Shown: positions 53,757 through 60,211 of the stretch, piece after piece
How positions within the stretch are numbered: position 1 is the stretch's first letter
How the letters are laid out: every line of letters starts with the position of its first letter
NCBI RefSeq assembly: GCF_037153985.1
Contig: NZ_JBBAYI010000011.1
Coordinates: 174,278-238,277, forward strand
DNA from: Emticicia sp037153985
GTDB taxonomy: Bacteria; Bacteroidota; Bacteroidia; Cytophagales; Spirosomataceae
Length of the DNA stretch: 64,000 nucleotides
Reading direction: 5' to 3'
Position numbers and translations under genes: made by a program
Notes under the pieces: generated by a model
The model's input: only the letters and a program-made list of their open reading frames with translations
What the model was told of the DNA's origin: nothing
Databases searched by the model: none

Positions 53757-54353
53757 ATGAAACGTTTTTTTTATATAACAAATTCTATTCTTGTTGTACT
53801 AATGATAGTAGATAACCTTTTTTTTATACCTAAATCATCCTTTAGCGAAGTAATAAATTATCCAGCACACATAGTGTATATAATGGTTCCACTCTCTTTA
53901 ATTGTAGGCGTTTATTTATTTTCTACAAGTAGATATGAAAAGGGATATAAAGTTTTATTAATAGCATATATTCTAAATATTGCTTTATCCATTTTAGTAT
54001 ATCTCTATTCGTCATTAAAGAAAGAAAATTTAAAGATTTTAATAGAGAATAGATCTAATAGTGGAATTTACGATATTAATTTAGGAAGAACAAAAAGAAA
54101 GATAGCAGCTAATTATATAAAAGAACTTAAAAATAATTCCAGCATAGCAGTAACTTGTAAATGTAGAAATATACGTTTCAAAAAAGAGATAGATGCTTTA
54201 GAATATACGTTTATTCAAGATGGTAAATTAAAGCGAATGATTATTTTGGCAAGAGGGATTGGAACATATGCTGATTCACTTGTAATAATTCATTATAATG
54301 ATAAAACTATTTTAAAAGATGATAACAATATAGTAGTAGAGGAGATAAATTAA
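53757..54353 (+). CDS. Small membrane protein, candidate immunity protein for the Rhs tail
   Basis: A 198-residue protein with three hydrophobic helices (about 5-24, 38-56 and 66-86) and a soluble basic C-terminal domain (about 90-198). It contains a CKCR pair and ends LKDDNNIVVEEIN. I recognise no family. It lies 112 bases behind the Rhs gene on the same strand, where immunity genes of polymorphic toxins normally sit. Base composition is even more AT-rich than the core genes, which suggests transfer. The immunity role is inferred from position only. Confidence 0.6.
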   Translation: MKRFFYITNSILVVLMIVDNLFFIPKSSFSEVINYPAHIVYIMVPLSLIVGVYLFSTSRYEKGYKVLLIAYILNIALSILVYLYSSLKKENLKILIENRSNSGIYDINLGRTKRKIAANYIKELKNNSSIAVTCKCRNIRFKKEIDALEYTFIQDGKLKRMIILARGIGTYADSLVIIHYNDKTILKDDNNIVVEEIN

Positions 54354-54459
54354 TATTTTCTATTATAAAGTTATGATTAGCATCAGGTATAACTCCAAAT
54401 AATATAATATAATTTATAGAATACGTAATAAATCATATATTTTAACAATTTTACTCTCA

Positions 54460-54762
54460 ATGTCATCTATCCTATCTTTTAGTCAGACTAATAGTCCGCA
54501 AAGCACGATAGATGCTATTACAGTTAAAAACAAACTTCACTCTAAAGCTGATACCCTTCCTGCATTGCAGTTACAAAATAGGCCAGACACGCTTGCTAAA
54601 CCCTTGTTTAATTATGCTGTTACGGCAACTTCTAGCTTGGAGAAAGACGGCAATATGAACTTGTTTAAAAACCTTACTGCAGGTATGGGTAATGCATCAT
54701 CTATTGAGGCAACAGGTAGCTCGTCAGTTAACCCATATACATTCGGGGTTCTTTTTTTATAA
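54460..54762 (+). pseudogene. Degenerate secreted-protein ORF
   Basis: Encodes about 100 residues of unknown function from the ATG at 54460. The codons before that ATG continue a perfect signal peptide (RNKSYILTILLSMSSILSFSQ) back to ATA at 54421, exactly where an ATG would be expected, so the original start may have mutated. At the other end the stop lies inside a terminator-like hairpin with a T-run (54730-54757), so the last residues come from terminator sequence. The gene is probably truncated and decaying. Confidence 0.5.
54730..54757 (+). terminator. Terminator-like hairpin
   Basis: AACCC / GGGTT stem with an 11-base loop followed by CTTTTTTT; overlaps the end of the degenerate ORF. 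Confidence 0.45.
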
Positions 54763-55001
54763 CACACTAATAGTCAATTATTTACACTTAATCCGATGTA
54801 AATAGCTTTCTCATCCACAAAAGTTTACCTCAACTACCTCAACAACCGATAAATGGCTATATTTCAAACATAATTTATTCCAAAAAAGCATGGGTTTATG
54901 CTTAAGTTTACTGAATAATTCGAGGTTTTGCATTGGTGATTGATGTATATTCCGGAAGCAAAAAGTATTAAACCATCATCGCTTTTTATTTATAGTGAAA
55001 T

Positions 55002-55025
55002 AAATATACCCTAACAGGTATATTT
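55002..55025. promoter_or_regulatory. Hip operator 1
   Basis: AAATATACC / GGTATATTT, nine-base arms with a 6-base centre. Core reads TATACCC-TAAC-AGGTATA. It lies 43 bases before the hipB ATG. Confidence 0.65.
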
Positions 55026-55044
55026 ATTTAAAAACTATTATATT

Positions 55045-55062
55045 TATACCCTATAAGGTATG
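55045..55062. promoter_or_regulatory. Hip operator 2
   Basis: TATACCC-TATA-AGGTATG, the same motif as operator 1, only 5 bases before the hipB ATG. Binding here would block transcription or translation of the operon. Confidence 0.65.
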
Positions 55063-55067
55063 AAATC

Positions 55068-55277
55068 ATGAATCCAATCAGTGAATTTGTAAAGCAAAAA
55101 CGCAAAAGCGTTAAATTAACGCAGGAGGAACTGGCTCAGAAAGCAGGCGTAGGTCTGCGTTTCTTACGCGAATTGGAACAAGGGAAAACCACCCTCAGAC
55201 TTGATAAAGTAAATCAGGTACTGGACATGTTCGGCAGTGAGACGGGAGTTGTCAGAAAGGAGGTGAGTGATGAATAG
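55068..55277 (+). CDS. hipB: HipB-like helix-turn-helix antitoxin
   Basis: A 69-residue XRE protein: FVKQKRKSVKLTQEELAQKAGVGLRFLRELEQGKTTLR is one complete helix-turn-helix of the short HipB type. It leads a three-gene operon and overlaps hipS by eight bases. Palindromes with core TATACCC-N4-RGGTATA directly upstream are its probable autoregulatory sites. Confidence 0.9.
   Translation: MNPISEFVKQKRKSVKLTQEELAQKAGVGLRFLRELEQGKTTLRLDKVNQVLDMFGSETGVVRKEVSDE
55254..55266 (+). promoter_or_regulatory. Strong Shine-Dalgarno of hipS
   Basis: AGAAAGGAGGTGA lies three bases before the hipS ATG. Such a full match is rare in Bacteroidota, whose ribosomes hardly use it, and may reflect origin elsewhere. 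The same 13 bases recur after the operon at 56572-56584. Confidence 0.55.
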
Positions 55278-55602
55278 AGCAGGGGATGTGTTTTTTTATG
55301 AACAACTGGCAGGCGTCATTTTTGAAGATGAAGAGGGTTATCATTTTCAATATGATAAAGATTATCTGAAACAGGATAATGTACAGGCCATCAGCCTGAC
55401 CTTGCCTTTACAGGAAAAAGCATTTCATCAACAGGTATTGTTTCCTTTTTTTGATGGGTTGATTCCTGAAGGATGGTTAATGGAAATTGCTGTGGAGAAC
55501 TGGAAAGTGAGTCCCCGCGACCGTATGGGATTATTGCTGACTACCTGTCGCGATTGCATCGGGGCAGTAGGCATCATTCCCAAAACAATAGAACCGATAT
55601 GA
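55270..55602 (+). CDS. hipS: HipS-like protein (HipA N-subdomain-1)
   Basis: A 110-residue protein equal to the first subdomain of HipA (Couple_hipA): FYEQLAGVIFEDEEGYHFQY, ISLTLPLQEKAF, FPFFDGLIPEGWLMEIA and DCIGAVGIIP. In three-part HipBST systems this piece is a separate protein and acts as the antitoxin for HipT. ATG at 55270 is preferred over the GTG at 55267 by its Shine-Dalgarno spacing. It overlaps hipT by four bases (ATGA). Confidence 0.85.
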   Translation: MNRAGDVFFYEQLAGVIFEDEEGYHFQYDKDYLKQDNVQAISLTLPLQEKAFHQQVLFPFFDGLIPEGWLMEIAVENWKVSPRDRMGLLLTTCRDCIGAVGIIPKTIEPI

Positions 55603-56537
55603 AAAAGTGTTTATATTGTTATCAGCCTCTTAATGATGAAATCGCTGATTTTCATAGCAAATGTTCTAGAAGCATTTTTGGTTCAGATAAGCCTCCTGTT
55701 TTGTCTTTAGGTAAGGCAGATTTAAAAGTTATAGCCAGACAAATTGTTGCCAGAAGTGTAGCAGTGACCGGTGTGCAGCCCAAACTATCATTAGAAATTG
55801 AGAAAGTAGATACAAAGAATAGCAGGCTAACCATTGTCGGATTGTGGGGCAGTTATATTTTAAAGCCCCCATCAGATGTTTTCGACTCCTTGCCCGAGAA
55901 TGAAGATCTGACTATGAAACTGGCAGATATTTGTGGTATCAAAACAGCAGCACATTCATTAATCAGGCTTCAGTCAGGTGAATTAGCTTATATTACCAAA
56001 CGGTTTGATAGAAATAAAGGCCAGAAAATACATGTAGAGGACTTTTGCCAGTTGACTGAAACGCTTACTGAACACAAATACCGTAGTTCAATGGAAAAAG
56101 TGGGCAAAGCCATTCGCAAATTTTCTACTAATTCGGGTTTAGATGTTCTTGTATTTTTTGAGTTAAGTCTGTTTTGCTTTATTACGGGCAATGCCGATAT
56201 GCATCTCAAAAATTTCTCTTTGGTTCGCACATGTGAGGGAAATGTATATCTGAGCCCTGCTTATGATTTGGTGTCAACTAGGCTGGCAATGCCGGAAGAC
56301 ACTGAGCAAACAGCACTTACGATTAATGGGAAAAAGCACAAATTGAAAAAAAGTGATTTCATAACTCTGGCAAAAACATTGCAATTGCATGAGAAGTCCA
56401 TCGAAAAGGTTTTCAATAATCTGCTTAAAAAGGAAGGGAAACTATTACAAACCGTTGAAGCAAGTTTTCTGAGTAATGAGCAAAAGACAAGCTATATAGA
56501 ACTCATAAAAAGTAGAATGGAGTTATTGAGACGTTAG
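55599..56537 (+). CDS. hipT: HipT/HipA-like serine-threonine kinase toxin
   Basis: A 312-residue HipA-fold kinase lacking N-subdomain 1. A small Cys/His cluster opens it (CLYCYQPLNDEIADFHSKC). The Gly-rich loop region is ARSVAVTGVQPKLSLEIEK. The catalytic loop is GNADMHLKNFSLV and the metal site YLSPAYDLVSTRL. HipA toxins phosphorylate glutamyl-tRNA synthetase and HipT phosphorylates tryptophanyl-tRNA synthetase; the target here is unknown. Before GVQ the loop has A-V-T, whereas E. coli HipT has an S-I-S pair of autophosphorylation sites (recalled, not checked). Start ATG 55599 overlaps hipS. Confidence 0.88.
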   Translation: MKKCLYCYQPLNDEIADFHSKCSRSIFGSDKPPVLSLGKADLKVIARQIVARSVAVTGVQPKLSLEIEKVDTKNSRLTIVGLWGSYILKPPSDVFDSLPENEDLTMKLADICGIKTAAHSLIRLQSGELAYITKRFDRNKGQKIHVEDFCQLTETLTEHKYRSSMEKVGKAIRKFSTNSGLDVLVFFELSLFCFITGNADMHLKNFSLVRTCEGNVYLSPAYDLVSTRLAMPEDTEQTALTINGKKHKLKKSDFITLAKTLQLHEKSIEKVFNNLLKKEGKLLQTVEASFLSNEQKTSYIELIKSRMELLRR

Positions 56538-56593
56538 AGTAGTCATGGATACTTAGTTTCTAATAGAAACAAGAAAGGAGGTGATTGTAGATT

Positions 56594-56611
56594 TATACCC
56601 AAAAGGGTATA
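56594..56611. promoter_or_regulatory. Hip operator 3, downstream of hipT
   Basis: TATACCCAAAAGGGTATA is a perfect palindrome and the cleanest of the four copies, 57 bases after the hipT stop. Confidence 0.6.
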
Positions 56612-56633
56612 GTAGTTTGTTTTTAAGATATAT

Positions 56634-56651
56634 CATACCCGATAGGGTGTA
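56634..56651. promoter_or_regulatory. Hip operator 4, downstream of hipT
   Basis: CATACCC-GATA-GGGTGTA matches the same motif with compensating changes. It is 22 bases from operator 3, similar to the spacing of the upstream pair. Confidence 0.55.
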
Positions 56652-56772
56652 GTTCTGAGGAGTGATTGAATATCCTATTAATTAAAAAAACTTTTACTCA
56701 TCACATTAAAAGGCTTGTAATCTTATAAAAATTTCTTTTATCACCGTCTGAACATTCATTCATATATTTATT

Positions 56773-56983
56773 TTAACCGCCATTATCTTCCTTACCTATC
56801 AGTTTTAAATCCTGTAATCCTAAGACTCGTAGTACATTAAAATACGCGCCAAGAGATACATAGGTTCCCTTTTTCAATATGATATAAGTTAGAACGATCA
56901 ATGTCGATTCTTTCGGACACCTGAATTGTGGTCAGATTCCGGCGCTTACGTGCCAACTTGATGTTTTCTCCCATTCTCCCCAT
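56773..56983 (-). pseudogene. Frameshifted second HipB-like XRE antitoxin
   Basis: From an ATG at 56983 the sequence reads IKLARKRRNLTTIQVSERID, RSNLYHIEKGNLCIS and then hits a stop. One base out of frame it continues LGAYFNVLRVLGLQDLKLIG and ends KEDNGG, then stop at 56773. Together these form the XRE regulator that normally accompanies full-length HipA genes. A single frameshift near 56860 broke it. No hipA partner is left beside it. Confidence 0.8.
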
Positions 56984-57162
56984 AATCTGTTGAAACCTGG
57001 GAAGTAAAACTTGTTTTTTAGTGCACCAATTATTTGTTGTTTATTACCAACAAACATGATGTATTTGTAGATAATAGACAACATTCAGGCTTGATTGAGT
57101 TCATCAAGTAAGGCCAAAAGTGGAATCAAGGGTTCGATTATACCCACGTTTAGTCCGCAACG

Positions 57163-57188
57163 AAGCACTCAGCAATGAGTGCTTTTTT
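57163..57188 (+). terminator. Orphan terminator
   Basis: AAGCACTC / GAGTGCTT stem with loop AGCAAT and a run of T, but no intact plus-strand gene lies before it. A GGGTTCGA sequence like a tRNA T-loop occurs 30 bases upstream. Confidence 0.6.
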
Positions 57189-57197
57189 GATTTTTGG

Positions 57198-57619
57198 TTT
57201 TGACCTGTCCCGAAATAAGTGGATCAAACCTAAACGGGATCAAGTATAAAAGTTGTGGGTTAAATAATTTCGACCTTTGCATTTTACGAAAAGAGACGAT
57301 GCAAGGGAATTACGGAAAATTATTAAAGCTACTGCTACCAGTAATCATTATTGAGAATTTTGAACTTACTTCTTACAAGACTACGTCAGAAGTAATGCAC
57401 TTATATACGGATAAAGGAGCTACATTAGCACTGGTTAATAGCAATCCTTGGCCACCGAGCAGCACAGGATTAAAAGGCACGAATGACTGGACACAGTTAT
57501 CGCTTAATTTTAATTCAGGTACGACCGGAATCATTACTATTTCCAGCCATTTAGGCTATACCAATACAGATTCGTCTGGTACAGCCTATTTTGATAATCT
57601 GACAATAGTACCTCAGTAA
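57198..57619 (+). pseudogene. Chimera of an ISAon1-type transposase start and a carbohydrate-binding-like tail
   Basis: From the ATG at 57299 the first ~39 residues (GKLLKLLLPVIIIENFELTS, then EVMHLYTD) resemble the N-terminal region protein of ISAon1-type elements. From about 57416 the frame switches to GATLALVNSNPWPPSSTG, then DWTQLSLNFNSGTTGIITI and SGTAYFDNLTIVPQ. That is the typical end of a carbohydrate-binding or adhesion module. Neither half is complete, so this is a fusion scar left by rearrangement. Confidence 0.65.
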
Positions 57620-57646
57620 TTTAATACAAAAGCAATAGTAATGATA

Positions 57647-60166
57647 TTAAATCTTCCTGTATTTCTTAAAAAACCATACTTTGAGCAAATCTGCAGTAAT
57701 GATATACGCAGCTATGATAGCTAAGATGGCTGCCAGACTTGTAAGAGGCAAAGGAACTAGTCCTATATCATTGGCAAGCGCCGTGTAGGGAAGGCCCAGG
57801 GTTAAGATTAGTCCAACAATACTAAAGAGTAAAAGATATCTGGCGGGTTGACTTTTGAAGAAGTTTTTATGGGTTCTGATAATAAAAAGAATAAACAATT
57901 CAGAAAGCGCTGATTCAATAAACCAGCCAGTCTGAAACTCACTTTCTTTTGCCTTTAATACAAATAACAGGGTAAGAAAGGTTATCACATCAAAAAGAGA
58001 GCTGTGAATCCCAAAGATAACCATATATTTACTGATTACTTTGAGATTCCATTTGCCTGACTTTTCCAGTTGCTCTTTATCGACATTATCAGAAGCCACT
58101 GTAAGATACGGAAAATCAGTAATGAAATTGGTTAAAAGTATTTGCTTGGGAAGCATAGGCAGAAATGGTAAAATAAGAGAAGCGAAAGCTACACTACACA
58201 TATTCCCGAAAGTTGAGCCTGTACTTATATAGATGTATTTGAGTGTATTGGCAAAAGTCTTTCGTCCTTCTTTTATTCCGTCTGCCACTACCATCAGGTC
58301 TTTTTCCATTAACACAAAATCTGCTGCCTCACGAGCTACATCAACAGCATTTTCAACTGAAATTCCCACATCAGCTACAGTAATAGCCGACACATCGTTA
58401 ATCCCATCACCCATATAGGCAACCGTATAAGATTTTCGTAAAGCCTGTAGAATCCGCTCTTTTTGCTGAGGTTCTACTTCTGCAAAAATATGTGTCTGTT
58501 TGGCCAACTGTCTCAAAGCTTCAGAACTGGTATTCAGTAATTCCTGCCCTGTTATCACTTCAGGGTTTGCAATACCTATCTTGAGGCCGATAGCCTTAGC
58601 TACATTAATATTATCACCGGTTATGATTTTCAGATTTACCTGAAGTTTTCTTAGCTCCTTAATGGTTGCAGTAATTCCTTCCTTAACCGGGTCTTCAAAA
58701 ACGATAAATCCTGCAAAAATCATTTCTTTTTCATCATCCTTCGAAATATCGGCAGTATCAATATTTTTATAACCTATCGCAATCACTCTCAGTCCATCCT
58801 TACCAAATTGCTCAAATTTATTCTGAATAGCTGTTTGATGATTACTGATATCTTCAATTTTGCTATCACTTACCACTATTTTTGAACAGATACCAAGAAT
58901 TTGAGTAAAAGCCCCTTTACAAATCAGGAGCCTTTCAGAATTAAGATTAACAGCTATACTTAATCTTTTACGAATAAAGTCATAAGGTATTTCGCCAATT
59001 TTCTCTGAAATGAGTTTTGGCTCAAAGACCAGGTTTTTCAATGCTTCGTCAATCGGGTTAGCATAGCCGGTTTCATAACTGGCATTCAGGAAGGCCATCT
59101 TTTTTACTGATTCGCTTTCTATCCCGAAAGGGTCTGTTAAGCCCACTACTTTAATAATGCCTTCCGTAATAGTTCCTGTTTTATCGGTGCATAATAAATC
59201 TACTTCACCCAGATTTTGTATGGATGCCAGTTTTTTTACAATCACTTTCTTGGCCAGCATACGACTTGCGCCTGCACTCATGGCAATACTCGTAATCGCC
59301 GGAAGTAATTCCGGTGCCATTCCTACAGCTAAAGCCAACGTAAACAAAGCCGATTCAATAATATTTTTATGATTCAATAAATTGACAATCAGAATAAATA
59401 CAGAAAGGATTAAAGTTATTTTCATCAGGAAAAACCCGAAATCCTTGATACCTTTTTCAAACGTAGTTTCAACAGATACAGAAGCACTTTTGGCTATACT
59501 ACCAAAAATAGTATTGGTTCCAGTGTTAATTGCCAGCGCTTTACCACTACCACTTACAATATTTGCCCCCTCCCATAGACAGTTAGTTCTTTTACCTAAC
59601 TCTGTCTGTTCATTTAAAGTACCAGCGTATTTTCTGACAGGATAAGATTCTCCTGTTAAACTGGCTTCATTCACGTATAATTCGTTAGCCTCTACAACCA
59701 GACAATCGGCAGGTATTATATCGCCTGCCTTCAATACAATTACGTCTCCAATTAGTACATTTCCTGAATTAATCTGCTGTGATTCCCCATTTCGTAGAAC
59801 GGTGCTTTTTAGTGTAACCATCGACTGTAATTTTTCTACCACCCTGTTAGCATTTCTTTCCTGAAAAAAACTCAGTAAGCCAGAAGACAGCACAATAAAA
59901 AGGATAATATATACATCTGAAGTATCGCCAAGAAAGATAGAGATGATGGCGGCTCCAATCAAAAGCAGAATTAAAGGACTGGTAAATTGTTTAATCAAAA
60001 GCAGAAATTCCTTGGCTAAATAAGCGTGACTAGTCTGAGGCCTTTCTACTGGGTAATCTGACTTATTAATAACTATATTACTTAAACCAGTATTTGAACT
60101 ATTAAGCTGCTTAAACCAGTAACTGATATCAAATGCCCAGAAGCTTTTTGCAGGTAGATTTTGCAT
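57647..60166 (-). CDS. mgtA: Magnesium-translocating P-type ATPase
   Basis: An 839-residue P3B-type ATPase importing Mg2+ across the inner membrane. Actuator motif is LTGESYPVRK, the phosphorylation site is LLCTDKTGTIT, and the hinge is MGDGINDVSAITVADVGISV. The M4 signature ALAVGMAPELLPAI is typical of MgtA/MgtB. Ten membrane helices can be placed. It follows the Ca-type ATPase gene by 45 bases on the same strand. No recognisable Mg-sensing leader is seen. Confidence 0.94.
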   Translation of the reverse strand: MQNLPAKSFWAFDISYWFKQLNSSNTGLSNIVINKSDYPVERPQTSHAYLAKEFLLLIKQFTSPLILLLIGAAIISIFLGDTSDVYIILFIVLSSGLLSFFQERNANRVVEKLQSMVTLKSTVLRNGESQQINSGNVLIGDVIVLKAGDIIPADCLVVEANELYVNEASLTGESYPVRKYAGTLNEQTELGKRTNCLWEGANIVSGSGKALAINTGTNTIFGSIAKSASVSVETTFEKGIKDFGFFLMKITLILSVFILIVNLLNHKNIIESALFTLALAVGMAPELLPAITSIAMSAGASRMLAKKVIVKKLASIQNLGEVDLLCTDKTGTITEGIIKVVGLTDPFGIESESVKKMAFLNASYETGYANPIDEALKNLVFEPKLISEKIGEIPYDFIRKRLSIAVNLNSERLLICKGAFTQILGICSKIVVSDSKIEDISNHQTAIQNKFEQFGKDGLRVIAIGYKNIDTADISKDDEKEMIFAGFIVFEDPVKEGITATIKELRKLQVNLKIITGDNINVAKAIGLKIGIANPEVITGQELLNTSSEALRQLAKQTHIFAEVEPQQKERILQALRKSYTVAYMGDGINDVSAITVADVGISVENAVDVAREAADFVLMEKDLMVVADGIKEGRKTFANTLKYIYISTGSTFGNMCSVAFASLILPFLPMLPKQILLTNFITDFPYLTVASDNVDKEQLEKSGKWNLKVISKYMVIFGIHSSLFDVITFLTLLFVLKAKESEFQTGWFIESALSELFILFIIRTHKNFFKSQPARYLLLFSIVGLILTLGLPYTALANDIGLVPLPLTSLAAILAIIAAYIITADLLKVWFFKKYRKI

Positions 60167-60211
60167 GAGATTAAACTGAATAATTGAATGCCTATTCTTT
60201 ACTGTTTTGGA

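Larger units (their letters stand above)
54763..55067. other. Gap of about 300 bases holding the hip promoter region
   Basis: No coding region seen. Its right end carries two palindromic operators upstream of hipB. A small AAGCAT / ATGCTT stem occurs at 54886-54903 without a T-tract. Confidence 0.5.
56538..56772. other. Downstream region of the hip operon with repeated control elements
   Basis: No gene is supported. It contains a copy of the hipS Shine-Dalgarno block (56572-56584) and two further copies of the hip operator (56594-56611 and 56634-56651). No hairpin with a T-run is seen after hipT. Confidence 0.5.

Noticed and set aside
57194..57298. Start of the 57194-57619 frame upstream of the ATG at 57299
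   Set aside because: The upstream codons are the terminal region of an IS-like sequence (GTCCCG ... CGGGATC) rather than protein-coding sequence.
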